From: Sapria himalayana
Taxonomy: Eukaryota; Streptophyta; Magnoliopsida; Malpighiales; Rafflesiaceae
NCBI GenBank assembly: GCA_029783825.1
Contig: JAREIK010003009.1
Location: 61,695 to 125,694, forward strand
Length of the DNA: 64,000 nt
Direction: 5' to 3'
Below the pieces are notes generated by a model. The model did no database searches and was not told the origin of the DNA. It saw only the letters and a program-made list of their open reading frames with translations. Positions 39,164-50,215 of this stretch are shown here, piece after piece; the stretch's first letter is position 1, and each line of letters begins with the position of its first letter. Made by a program: the position numbers and the translations under genes.

Positions 39164-40310
39164 ACTATATAACACTCTATATAATTAAATATAAATATTT
39201 GTAAGTATGTATAAATATATGTAAATCTATATATTTATTTATAACTTTATATATTTATGTATAATTATTTGTATGAATATATCTATATATAACAATATGT
39301 TTAACTATATAAAAATATATAGAGTGATATATACTATATGTATAATAACATATATCTATAAATAATTGTATCTTATTATATGCAATACTATAAAAGCTTT
39401 AGACATAACTATATTTAAATATATAATTTACAACATATATTTAATATACATTTGTATATATTAGTATTCAAAAATGTATTTTACTATATCTATACCTATA
39501 CATAACTATAGGTATAGATATATAAAATTATATAAATAAATATATATACCTACGTGTATAGATATAAGTTTAACTATATGTGTAGCTATAAGTATAACCA
39601 CATGTATGTATACATGTATGTAAATCTATATACTTGTTTATAACTTTGTATATATTTATGTATAACTAAATATTACTTCTCATATGAATATATATATATA
39701 TATATAACTAAATGTTTAATGATATATAATTTTTTATAACTATATATATTATATGTATAATAACATATAACTATACATAATTTTATATTATTAATGTATA
39801 ACCTATATTTAAATATATAAGTAACAACATATATATAATATACATTTTTATATATTAGTATAAAAAATGTATTTTAGTATATCCATACCTATATATAACT
39901 ATATGTATAAATATATGAAATTATATGAACAAATATATACACATACATGCATAAATATAAGTTTAACTATATGTGTAACTATATCTATAACTAAATGTAA
40001 TAATATTTATAATTATATGTATAAAAACATACAACACAATGTTTAACTATATGTGTATAACATTATATAAATATTCTTATAACTATAAATAACTCTATAT
40101 AATTAAATATAACATTATTTTTAATTATGTATACATATATGTATACATATATGTAAATCTATATAATTATTTATAACTTTGCATACATTTATTTATATTT
40201 ACTTATAACTACTTGTATGCATATATCTATATATAATTATATGTTAAACTAAATGTAACTATTTATAACTACTTTTACTATATGTATCTGAACATATAAT
40301 TATACATGGG
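39110..40310 (+). repeat. Diverged copies of the about 540-bp AT-rich repeat
   Basis: The landmarks of the CACTA-2 tandem unit return in the same order: TTGTATGAATATATCTATAT, TGTATCTTATTATATGC, AAAGCTTTAGACATAAC, TATAACCACATG. At least two diverged copies are present (about 39180-39610 and 39640-40260). Like the copies at 14054-15680, they lie upstream of the TNP2 remnant. Confidence 0.7.
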
Positions 40311-40572
40311 ATAATACTATTTTGTTGCACCAACTTGAAATAAAAAGGCTAAAGATATAATATTAACAATATGTAAGCACATAGCATTAGAATGTCTGTT
40401 GATCAGGCTCATATATGGTATAATACAAATAAGGGTCGTACTCTTACCTAAACCCAACCCTTGGGCCTCAGGCTCAAATATGAACTTATGTATGACAAAA
40501 TATATAATATTTGATAGGTTTATATAGAAGAATTTATTTTTCTTTTATATAATTTTTCATTCTAACACTGCA

Positions 40573-40617
<45 letters not shown>

Positions 40618-40910
40618 GCTCCTCCTTCATACATTAAATGTCTTTTTTTTTGCTTTCATTTCTTGTGCATTATTATACTTTGCACCTTTATCTAGTATAA
40701 CTGTGATATCTATTAATCTTTATCGTACTACACTTTACATTATCTATTAATATAGATTCTGCAAATGCATTGCATCGATATTCATGATATTTAAATTTTA
40801 AATATTCATCTATAAGTAATTTTATTTTATTATTTGTATATTTTGAAGTAATATAATGTTTTATTTATAATGATGATTGGCCATTTTTTTTGGAAATAAA
40901 ACAGGGAAAA
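40311..40910 (+). other. CACTA-3 leader with (CT)n run
   Basis: AT-rich, with a CT microsatellite at about 40576-40614 and no gene. AAAACAG just before the ATG at 40911 is a plausible intron acceptor. Confidence 0.4.
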
Positions 40911-43255
40911 ATGAGCTCAGATCGTTAGTGGATGTACAAAAGGGTTATTAATGGATTTTTGAATGAATATATTTTGACCGGGCTTGAAACTTTCATCAAT
41001 TTTTCAAGTAGTCAATTGAGATTGATGGATGGAGAAAAAAATAAGGGTCCATGTAATCATTAAAAGTGTTAGAATATCCCTTTACATGATGCAAACACTA
41101 TAAGATATCATTTGGGAAAATATAGTTTTGTGATGAATTATTTTGTTAGGATTTATCATAATTAAAGTACAATGGCTTTGAATATTGACCAAAATGAGGG
41201 TATTAGAATCATTTGCTTATGGTGAAGAATCATCAAAAACATACCATAGAATGATCATGGAAGATGCTGGTGCTGACTTCAATATGGATTACACGTATGG
41301 ACCACCTAATCCTTAAGCTCAGGCATTTTATGAAATGCTTAAAGCTGTAGATAAAAAGTTGTAGCCTGGTTGTAAAATCATTCACAATTGTCACTTATGG
41401 CTCGACTAATGAGCATTAAGTCAGAAAATCATATGTTTGAGAAATTATTTGATCAGGTGACAGAAATAATTAATGAGATTTTTTCGGATAATAATTTGAT
41501 CACTAACAACTTTTACAACACTAAGAAGTTACTACGAAGAATGGGTTTACCAGTGGAAAAAATTGATTCTTGTTTAAATAGATGCATGTTATATTGGGGT
41601 AGTGATAGTGATTTATTAGCTATAAGTTTTGTGACCATCATTGCTTTAGGAAGGCACCTCGTGTTGTAGAAATGTGAAAAAAATTGAAGGTTGTCTTTAA
41701 GAAGATGTATTATTTTTTATTAATTCATATATTACAAAGACTATATGCATCAAATGCTACAACAAATGATATGAGGTGGCATTCCGAGCATGAGGTTGAA
41801 GAAGGAGTAATGCATCATCCATCAGATTCACTTGCTTGGAAGCATTTTAATTATATACATTTTGATTTTGTAGCAGAAAGTCAAAATTTGACATGTTGGA
41901 TGTTTTTTTACAGCCTATTATTGCAGAGTTAAATCATTTATGGGATGTTGGAGTGAATACATATAATATCTCAAAGAAGGAAATTTTCATTATGCGAGTA
42001 GCCCTTATCTGGACAGTAAGTGACTTTCCTACATGTTCAATGTTGTTTGACTGGGGTACTACAGGACGATTCACATGCCCATATTGCATGACAAATTCTG
42101 ATGCATTTACCCTCAAATTTAGTGGTGAACAGTCAAACCGTCGTAAGTTTCTACCTACGAATCATCGATTTATAAGAAATAGAACCACATTTCGAAAAAA
42201 TAAAACTGTGATGAAAGTTGCACCAGTAGTTCATTCAGGAGATGAAATTATTACAGAGATTCATAGATTTGGTTTGAAGAAGGTAACTGAAAAGGATGTT
42301 ACTGGAAGTAATGGACCAATAGGAAAATTATTTTGCTGGAGGAAATGTATTATATTTTGAGGCTTGCCCTATTGGAAGTCCAATTTAATTCATCATAACT
42401 TAGATTTTTTGCATATTGAAAAAATATATTTGACAATGTTTTCAACACTATCCTTAATGTAGACGGAAAGACAAAACACACTTTAAAATCAAAACAAGAG
42501 CTGAATGATTACTGTCAGCATCCTGAATTGAAACTGAATGAGTAAACAAGAAAATTCCCTAAAGCTTGCTACACACTTGATAAGAAGGCAAGATAGATAT
42601 TGCGTGAATGGGCTAAAATTTTGAAATTCCCTGATGGATGTATCAAATATGGGTAGATGCATGGATATGAATAATCTTAAGTTATTTAGAATGAAAAGTC
42701 ATGACTGTCATGTATTTATGCATAGATTAATACCAATTGCATTCTATGAATTACTTCCACTAAGTGTTTGGAAGGTCTTTACAGAACTAAGTTTGTTTTT
42801 CAAATAGCTAACTACAACCACAATCAAAATAGATGACATGGTGAGGTTGGAAAATGATATTCCACTTATTATATGAAAGCTTGAACGGATATTCCCACCG
42901 AATTTTTTTGACTCAATGGAGCATTTTCTAGTCCATTTGGCATATGAAGCAAGGATTGTAGAGCCAGTACAATTCAGATGGATGTATCCTTTTGAGAGGT
43001 AAATACATATAATTTGCTGTGTTTTATTATTTTGTACTTTAAGTAATATTGTAATTTAATCAAATTGAAACCTAACATTGTGGTTGTAGGTATCTTGGTA
43101 AGTTGAAATTGAATGTTAGAAACAAGGAAAAAGTTGAAGGTTCAATTTGCAATGCATATTTGGTAGAAGAAGCATCATCATTTTGTTCTTATTATTTTGA
43201 TGATAATGTCAATACAAAGAATAGAAATGTGCCACAGAATTATGAAGATCATGTG
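40911..43255 (+). pseudogene. CACTA-3 TNP2-like transposase, internally deleted
   Basis: The start at 40911 opens a Transposase-associated domain (WMYKRVINGFLNEYILTGLE; then NIPLHDANTIRYHLGKYSF). 41388-41669 holds the N-terminal linker (FEKLFDQVTEI, KLLRRMGLPVEKIDSC). 41684-41932 has LQRLYASNATTNDMRWHSEH and HHPSDSLAWKHFN. The reading then jumps at about 41885-41905 to DVFLQPIIAELNHLWDVGVN, skipping the roughly 60-residue block with the WPVV-PYNLP motif that CACTA-2 keeps. 41930-42360 carries RFTCPYCMTNSDAFTL and KKVTEKDVTGSNGPIGKLF. About 42700 gives KSHDCHVFMHRLIPI. DUF4218 begins at about 43090 (KVEGSICNAYLVEEASSF) and is cut at about 43255. Numerous stops and frameshifts. Confidence 0.85.
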
Positions 43256-43560
43256 ATTGTAGAAAGAAGAAGCGAGTGCATGGAATTGGCTCTAATGGAG
43301 TGGCATTTTGTAGTAGCAGTCGTGCTTCTAATTCATCTGTCTCAAAAATGGTGGGTGAGGCGATTAAACAACAAGCATTGGAAAAAAAAAGAACGTATTG
43401 TCGATATGGAGACCAAAATGAAAAAGAAGGATGAGCAGATAACTAATTTGATGGAAGAAATGCAAGAAATTAAAGAAATTAAAAAAGCAAAGCAGTAGCA
43501 GATGTCCTATATGGAGTCACAGTTAGTGGCATTGGTGCATCAGAGAGCATTATGAGATCC
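43256..43560 (+). pseudogene. CACTA-3 ORF2 C-terminal coiled-coil remnant
   Basis: After the DUF4218 fragment the sequence switches to the C-terminal part of ORF2: SSRASNSSVSKMVGEAIKQQ, then a charged coil (KKKDEQITNLMEEMQEIKEI). It parallels 930-1255 in the left family A copy, down to the shared CAGATGTCCTATATGGAG word (43499 and 1146). DUF4216 and the front of ORF2 are missing, which implies one deletion across both genes. In one frame the junction is open as part of 43103-43498 (131 codons). Confidence 0.65.
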
Positions 43561-44107
43561 AGCTTTGAATCCTTGTAGGAGAGGCTAGCATTCCTTACAA
43601 ATTATGAGGATGATTGAGTATGAAAATTATTTCTGAAATGTTATTTATTTTTTTGTGTAACAAATAATTATGATATTTTTTTTCAGGTTTTAATTTTTTT
43701 TATTCTAGTTTTGTTCTTTGCTTTTCTGATAAATCAAATTATGAATCTTTGTAGGACACATTATGTGAGATAAAATAAAAAATCCTTATTCAAAGCATTC
43801 AGACATTACCACGGTCCTTCCAATGCATGAGTCCCATATTTACCGATTTCAAATTTATCAAAAAGAGGGCTAGCTTATCTTATCTTTATTATTCTAAAAA
43901 TATTTTATTTTTGCACTCTTTATCTCTAAACATAATTGCTGGACATCTTTTGGATTTTTGTTGAAGCTATATAACAATCAACTTTAATATGTGTTTGTTC
44001 ATGCCTATAATATTTGTTTTAATATATATGTGAATATGTTTTTGTGTCTCTAAATTTTTTGGGTTGAGTTTTAGCCTATTATAGGTATGTAAAAGCCTAT
44101 ATTCAGC
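43561..44107 (+). other. AT-rich spacer and start of direct-repeat unit 1
   Basis: No gene. From 43969 (AATCAACTTTAATATG) it matches 48638 onward. Confidence 0.5.
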
Positions 44108-44281
44108 AGTAGTAGTGGTGGTTGCGGCGGTAGAGGAAGCGACGGTAGCGGAAGCGGCATCGGCGGCAGTGAAAGTGGCAACGGCAGTAGTAGCGGTAGC
44201 ACAACCAGTAGCTACAAACATGACATCAGCGACCGCATCGGCAACTACGGCAGCAGTAGCAGTAGCAGCATCAGCTGCATC
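44108..44281 (+). repeat. GC-rich triplet repeat, part 1
   Basis: Imperfect GNN triplets, mostly GCA/GTA/GGC/AGC. One frame reads Val/Ala-rich and another Ser/Gly-rich, with no stop over most of the tract in either. It continues at 47717-48010 beyond the hAT. It stands out sharply from its AT-rich flanks. The many short ORFs on both strands probably follow from the periodicity. Confidence 0.8.
44274..44281. repeat. Left 8-bp target-site duplication of the 3.4-kb hAT
   Basis: GCTGCATC, repeated exactly at 47709-47716. Confidence 0.95.
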
Positions 44282-44792
44282 TAGAGGTGTCAAATGAGCC
44301 GGCCCGGGCCGGCCCGGGCCGTTTTTTTGAGCAGGGGCCTGCTTTCGTGCCAGGCAAGGCAAATAATTTTTTTTATATAATTTATTGTTTTAATATTTAT
44401 TTTAATTATATAAATTATTAAATTATATATAAAATTATAGATAATGTATAATATTATATATTTATAATATGAAAATTGTTAAAATTTATTAAAATTACAA
44501 AGTTAAATTTTTTTTTATAATCTAATAAAAAATTAGTTTAAAATTTATTACAATTATATAATAGAGTTATAAATTTTTAAATGAAAAATTAATAAAAAAA
44601 AATCAATCAATAAATTATGTTAAAAAAAATTAAAAAGTAAAAAAACATAAGCAAACCAAATGAAAAATGACCAATCAGCCATTAGATACCGAAGGTCTGA
44701 ACCAAACAAATTAAAGTTTAACTGTAACGTATAAATAAAGCATATAATCAATAAAAAACAAAACATCAAAATCAAAAAATAGTAGATCATCA

Positions 44793-46897
44793 TCAATCGT
44801 CAATCGGCATATCATGAGCATCAACAGCCACATCATCAAGATCAGTATCATATGGATCATCATCATTAGCAATCAACTCCTCCATTATCATAGTGGATGC
44901 AACTGTAGTCCATGTCCCAGTCCTAGCTCCAGCACGATCATGGATGCTAAACCTCGAATCCTCCCAATCCTTCAAACAAGCCAAGGCCTCAACAATATCT
45001 GAACGTAATCTTGATATCCTATCTGAAATCACGTTCACTACAACAGAAAAAATAGATTCGATGCTACGCTCGACACCAGAGGAGTCAGTAGATCCCATGC
45101 CATCCTAGATTGCACGGGAAAGGTGGGCTCATATGATTTCCACCACTATAATATATCAAGATTCTTAGTATCAAAATGTGATAGGATTGAGCAGTAATTA
45201 GTATCTAAGTACCGAGAAAGCTCGCTTCTATGTGATGGTCCACCCCTACGTTTCCTCCTCGCTAGCTGAATAGAAAAATTGTCATCTCTGAACAAGGTAT
45301 CCGTGTCCGTAATCACAGTCTCACCACCACCACCACCATACCTAGTATCGTAGTATGTGAACAGGTCAGTCAACTTCTCGTGAATGAACCCTTCAGATGG
45401 CTCTTCCAGGTTCATGCACGAGGAAATGTAAGTCAGGGTATTTTCTACCCCTTCCACCTTAACCCTAGGGTCCATGAATGCAGCAAGGCAATAAATAGAT
45501 GGAATGGTGGACCAGTACTTTAAGTACTTGGTTTCCATCTCTGCAACCATATGGCTAAGTGTCGGGTCATCTCGATAATTCCTAAACATGCTATGAATGT
45601 TGCATATGCACCGGAGTGCAATGCAAGTCGTGGGCGTATAAACCGAAGAACACATGTTCGTTGTGTCATAAAAAATCTTCGGGAATTTCATAAATTAAAT
45701 TCCCGATGCCCAGTCAGTGTAGTCAATAATAAGTTCGTCACTCTTACTATTGACGTAGTCGGATATCACGTATTCGTATCTAACACGTGATTCGAACATC
45801 ATGTAGGTGTAATTCCAACGATGTTTCACATGCGATTGGAATTTCTTCTTCTTGAGATTCGTAAACAAACAGAAACTACCAAACTCTTGTTGTCTGCGAG
45901 GAGTGCAAATATATTTTAGTGTATTACGTATATTATCCAACATGGGGGAACACACCTTCATACCTGCTTGAACAATTAAGTTAATCACGTGACACATGCA
46001 TCTGACATGAAAAATCTCTCCTAATGGTGCATCTCTAATATTCCTAACAAACATGTTAATCACTACTCCATTATTAGATGCGTTATCGAATGTGACACTA
46101 AAAATTTTATTTTGAATTTTATAATCAATAAAGATTTTCATCATTCACTCAAAAATGTCCGAGCCATCATGAGGATGAAGAATCTCAGAGAATCCTAAAA
46201 TTTTTTTATTCATAGTCCAGTTAGAATCTACATAGTGGCTGGTGAGACATGCATAAGAAAATTCATCGTGACTTGTCCAGATATCGGACGTCACGGATAC
46301 CACTCCACTATATGCCATAAATTCATTAATTATTTTTTGTTTTTCTAACTTATATATTTTAGTATGTCATTCCTAGATGTGAACCTAGAAATCATATGAT
46401 AAGGAGGTTGAAAATATATCTGCATGATGCACACTACCCTTGGATCTTCCGAAAATCTGATCGGAAGACCCTCAATGTGATAAGTCTGGCCATGCCGACC
46501 CTACCCAACTCGCTGGAGTATTTGAAGGGAAAAAACTTTGAGACTGAACTCGATCTAGTCTCAAAAAATGTAGTGCCAAGTTGGTTTTCCTAGGATCTAA
46601 TGGACCATGTTTTTTTGTGCATAATTCAGCATGCCTCTTAAGGTGCTCAGTCCCAAAAGAACTCTTACAAGTTAAAAGTCTCATACAATATTTGCACTGT
46701 GCCATTTCTTCTTCCTCACCCCTAACATTTTTTTGTTTTATTATATTAAAATGAGTCCAAACTACAGAAGTCCTAGTTTTTTGTTTTTTAGAAGTTTGGG
46801 ATGAGATAACTGGAGAAACCAAAGTTTCAGCACCCTCAGACCTCTGTGTAATATTTTTTTTTTCTAAATATAAATATGTTTCATTAGTATTTGTCAT
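44793..46897 (-). pseudogene. hAT transposase (BED, RNase-H-like, DUF4413, hATC)
   Basis: The minus-strand start is at 46897. The BED zinc finger uses CKYC and HLKRH (about 46690-46640). The next stretch needs frame changes (46500-46330; PPYHMISRFTSRNDILKYI). The catalytic core follows: SVTSDIWTSHDEFSYACLTS (about 46300-46235), SVTFDNASNN (about 46100) and VRCMCHVINLIVQAGMKVC. 45691-45146 has the DUF4413-type YWSTIPSIYCLAAFMDPRVK. The hATC dimerisation part is LDIL-WWKSYEPTFP (about 45165-45120) and IVEALACLKDWED (about 45000-44960). Stops include TGA between the core and MMKIF (about 46145), one after NEFP/KFP (about 45690) and TAG before WWK. It would cut the hAT ends but is inactive as read. 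Family length is about 650-700 residues, matching the span. Confidence 0.9.
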
Positions 46898-47708
46898 TTT
46901 TAGAATTTTTGTTAATCAGAATAGTTATTTAGAGACTAGATACTGATTTTAAAATTTTCTATTTTTGGTCTAGAGAGAGAAACTAGGCAGAGAGAGAAAG
47001 TAAACAAAAAAACTTAAAATAAATTACCCGGTAAAAGCGGTGAGGTCGATCACGTGCACGGTGCACCATAGTCAAGCTCAAATTTCAAAACTCAATTTGA
47101 GATTCCCGAAAATACAAGCTGAATGCCAAAATCCTGAGTCTTGAGAGAGAGATCGCAAAATTTTTGAGAGAGAAAATGTGAGATCTGAGAGAAAAAATAT
47201 TTATGAAAAACATAAATGTTATAGAGAGGGGGGTGGAATTTATAGATTAAAAAAATATATTTTTTTTAAAATAAGTCATTTTTTTTTATTTTTTAGGGGG
47301 CAGAATCATGATGGCCATTAGATTCTGCCACTAGCCATTGGAGGCGAGATTCAACGGCTGAAATTTAAAATTTTTTTAATTTTTTTTTGCCCTTTGGGGG
47401 GGGGGGGGAATTGGGTCGGCTCGGGGTATCGCGGGTCGGGTCCAATCAGACCCGACCCGCGGTCTTTTTTGCGGGAGGGGCGAAGAGAGGGAGACACGGG
47501 ACGAACCTGTGCTGGTGTGCCAGGCCACGGGCACCGAACCATGCTGGTTCGGGCACGGCACGGGGCAGGCATGGCACGGCTCGTGCCTTACCCGGGCACG
47601 ACATGGGCCAGGGCACGCTATTTTTCCTTGTTGGGCCGGCTCAGGCATGACTGAACCATGCCGTGCCTCGTGCCGGGCCAGGCCGGGCCGACCCGATTGA
47701 CACTTCTA
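46898..47708 (-). other. hAT 5' leader and GC-rich subterminal region
   Basis: Gene-free. It contains AGAGAGA runs (about 46970-47000 and 47140-47170), a G homopolymer (47397-47407) and GC-rich sequence to the right terminus. Confidence 0.6.
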
Positions 47709-47716
47709 GCTGCATC
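47709..47716. repeat. Right 8-bp target-site duplication of the 3.4-kb hAT
   Basis: GCTGCATC, exact copy of 44274-44281. Confidence 0.95.
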
Positions 47717-48010
47717 ATATGCAACGGTAGCACCTACAGCATAAGCTGCAGCAACTACAGCGGCAGATGTAGTGGTAGCAGTGGTGGTGGCAAGGGCAGT
47801 GGCAGCAACATCGGTAGCTATGGTAGCATCAGTGGCAGTAGCAACAGTGGCAGTTGAAGCAGAGGCAGTAGCAGCGACAACCCCGGCAGTGACAGAAGTA
47901 GCAGTGGCAACAAAAGCAGTGGCTGCGGTAATGGCAGTGGCCACGGCAATGGCATCAGCAACAGGAGTGGCATCTGTAGCGAGAGTAGTAACAACGGCAA
48001 CAAATGTGGT
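47717..48010 (+). repeat. GC-rich triplet repeat, part 2
   Basis: Continuation of 44108-44281 after the hAT, with GCAGTGGCA/GTAGCA triplets. An open Val/Ala-rich frame spans 47772-48080 and a Gly/Ser-rich one 47663-47857. I see no start context or protein family to support a gene. Confidence 0.75.
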
Positions 48011-48637
48011 ATATACATACGTATATAGTCAGTATATGCGTACATATAATACTACAGTATTGTATATACATATATATTGAGTATATATATGTACCTAGTA
48101 TATATGTACACATAATACTATAGTTTATGTGTACATATACTGTAGTAATATATGTACTAGTGAAATGCTAGAATATATGTACATATTTACTACAACAATA
48201 TATATTTATCAAAACATAGTTTTATTTAATTATTTTGATTTGATTTGGTGGTTTAAATTTCATACAAATATGGTGCCACATTGTTTCTTATACGAATCTT
48301 GTATAAGCAAAGACATATTTCAACAAACATGAAGCACCGTGACTCGGACAGCATTTTCGCAGCTGAAAGTTGGTGGTCGGAGGAGCAGTGGGAGAGGAAG
48401 ACAATCAATGTATTGATAGATTATACTTTATGCACAGTCTGTAGATACATTGATTAATAAGATGTAATATAATTTTATTATTTTTTTGTTCTAGTTATTT
48501 AAAATATTGTATTAGAATAAGTTATTGAATGATTTTTTTTAATTTAAAATTTTCATTTATAGTTTCTGTTTTTATTAAATTTAATTTTAAAATATTAAAT
48601 TATTTTTTAAAATTTTTGTTGAAAATGTATGACATTC

Positions 48638-49680
48638 AACTGTAATTTTTGTTTGTTCATGTCTATAATAACTATTTTTATATATCTCTGAATATGTTTG
48701 TGTTTCTCCAACATTTTTGGGTAGAGTTTTAGCCTATTATAGGTATGTAAAAAGCTTTTATCATTAGTGGTAGCCGTGGCAAGTGGCAGAGGCAGTGGCG
48801 GTCGTAGTGGTGGCGGTAGCGACGGCGGTAGCGGCAATGCCAGAGGCGGCGGCGGTGGCGGCACCGACGACAGCGGCGGCGAAAGCGGCGGCAACGGTAG
48901 TAGTGGCAGTGGCGGTAGCAGTAGCAGCGGAGGCGGCAGTGGCCATAGCAGCAGTGGTATTGGCAGCGACAGCGGCAACGGCATTAGTGGTAGGAGCGGC
49001 AGCGGGAGCAGCATCAACAGCATCAAAAGAGATATATACGTACGAATAAAGTCACTATATACATACATTTAATACTGTAGTATTTTATGTAAGTATATAC
49101 TGAGTTTATTTGTACTTAGTTTATATTTACACATAATACTACTATTTATATGTACATATACTATAGTAATATATATACGAGTGAAAAGCTAGTATATATT
49201 TACATATACACTGCATGATTATATATGTATCAAAACATAACTTTTTTTGTTAATTTGACCGAGTTGTTTAATTTTCTTACGGATATGATACCACATTATT
49301 CCTCATACAAAGCTTCTATAAGTGATTGGATTTTTAGCTTAACATAACATGACGTGACTCGGACAGCTTTGTCGTAGTATAAAAATGATGATCGGAGGAT
49401 TAGAGGGAGAGAAAGCAACGTTATTGAATGGATATATTATACATTATGTACTATCGGTAGATACATTGATGAATAATATCAAATAAAAGTTTGTTATTTT
49501 TTTGTTTCAATTATGTAAAATATTGAATTTACATACAGATTTTAAATGATTTATATTTGTTTATTAAAAATTATGTATAGTTTCAATTTTTATTCAATTT
49601 GATATAAAAATATTAAATTATTTAATTAAAAAATTTTAAAAATTTTTAAATTCTGAAATTATTTTTGAAAATATAATGGC
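48638..49680 (+). repeat. Direct-repeat unit 2
   Basis: A second copy of the segment at 43969-48637, about 1.04 kb, with the same landmark order: GTTTTAGCCTATTATAGG (about 48728), triplet tract (48757-49030), ACATAATACTACTATTTAT, GTGACTCGGACAGC (about 49354) and GTAGATACATTGATGAATAA. It leads directly into the subterminal repeats. Confidence 0.8.
48757..49030 (+). repeat. GC-rich triplet repeat, second copy
   Basis: GGCGGTAGC/GGCAGTGGC triplets. Frames read Gly/Ser (48767-49072), Ala/Val (48783-49049) and, on the complement, Leu/Pro or Ala/Thr. Several frames being open at once argues for simple repetition, not selection on one protein. Confidence 0.75.
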
Positions 49681-50085
49681 TAGGGAAAATTCCCTTGATA
49701 AATAAAAAGCAAAAAATTTCTCGCTAAATTAGCTAGGGAATTTTCCCTAGCTAATTTAGCGATGGATATTCCATCGCTAAATTTATTTGCTATGGACTAT
49801 ATCAGTCGCGAAAATTTATAGACCAGCACTTACTCGGGAATCATCCGTCGTTATTTTTGTTTAGTGATGGAATATCTCATTTATCTATCTAATTTAGCGA
49901 TGCAATTTTTCTTTTTTAGCAAGGTATTTTTTCATTACTAACTTTTAAGCTAGGGACACTTCTGTCACTATAATCAAGTAAGAAGCACTTTAGATAGAAA
50001 ACCGATTCATCGGTAATCCATCGTTATATCCCGTTTAGCGACGGAAATTACTCATTTAGCTAGGAAATTCTTCCTAGCTATATGG
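49681..50085 (+). repeat. Family A 3' subterminal repeats of CACTA-3
   Basis: AATTAGCTAGGGAA meets its complement TTTTCCCTAGCTAATT at 49727-49756. CCATCGCTAA, TTAGCGATGG and TAGCTAGGAA recur up to the terminus. Confidence 0.8.
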
Positions 50086-50101
50086 GATTTTTCTTGTAGT
50101 G
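50085..50101 (+). repeat. CACTA-3 3' terminal inverted repeat
   Basis: GGATTTTTCTTGTAGTG is the complement of CACTACAAGAAAAATCC, a canonical CACTA end. Confidence 0.85.
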
Positions 50102-50215
50102 CAAGTGGAGGAAACCTTTCAAAGCAAAATTAATATGGCACACTTTTAGGAGTTTCCATTGACTTGAATGGTGTCAAGGACTTGGTCAATGAACAATCAA
50201 GATTATCAAATTCAC

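Larger units (their letters stand above)
44282..47708 (-). mobile_element. hAT transposon, 3427 bp, both ends intact
   Basis: The ends are TAGAGGTGTCAAATGAGCCG and, read inward from the right, TAGAAGTGTCAATCGGGTCG. Both lead into GGCCCGGGCC-rich stretches. Exact GCTGCATC duplications flank it, so it transposed as a unit. It encodes one transposase on the minus strand. The right 300 bp (47395-47700) are very GC-rich with repeated GGCACGG words; open frames there on both strands are compositional. The left 500 bp (44345-44790) are AT-rich and gene-free. Confidence 0.95.
43969..48637 (+). repeat. Direct-repeat unit 1 (split by the hAT)
   Basis: Without the 3427-bp hAT and one 8-bp duplication this unit is about 1.23 kb. 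It opens with TTTGTTTGTTCATG..TATAAT and AGTTTTAGCCTATTATAGG, carries a GC-rich triplet tract, then ACATAATACTA, AAAACATA, GTGACTCGGACAGC and GTAGATACATTGAT landmarks. Unit 2 repeats all of these in order. Confidence 0.8.
38931..50101 (+). mobile_element. CACTA-3 (family A), 5' end not found
   Basis: The 3' terminus is well preserved: GGATTTTTCTTGTAGTG ends at 50101, the complement of CACTACAAGAAAAATCC. Inward lie GCTAGGGAA/TTCCCTAGC subterminal repeats (49680-50085), two direct repeats with GC-rich triplet tracts (43969-49680), and TNP2/ORF2 remnants (40911-43560). AT-rich repeat units like those of CACTA-2 lie upstream (39110-40310). A hAT element interrupts it at 44282-47708. I set the left edge near 38930, where a TCTCTAAACATCATTGATGG phrase related to 43920-43945 appears; the true 5' end is uncertain. 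Confidence 0.6.

Noticed and set aside
47351..47700. Overlapping Pro/Arg/Gly-rich ORFs on both strands
   Set aside because: They lie in the GC-rich end of the hAT element, where stops are rare. No domain or conserved start is visible.
44108..49072. Ala/Val-, Gly/Ser- and Leu/Pro-rich ORFs on both strands
   Set aside because: They are different frames of the same GC-rich triplet repeats. Several frames being open together points to repetition, not to one selected protein. I kept the tracts as repeats only.
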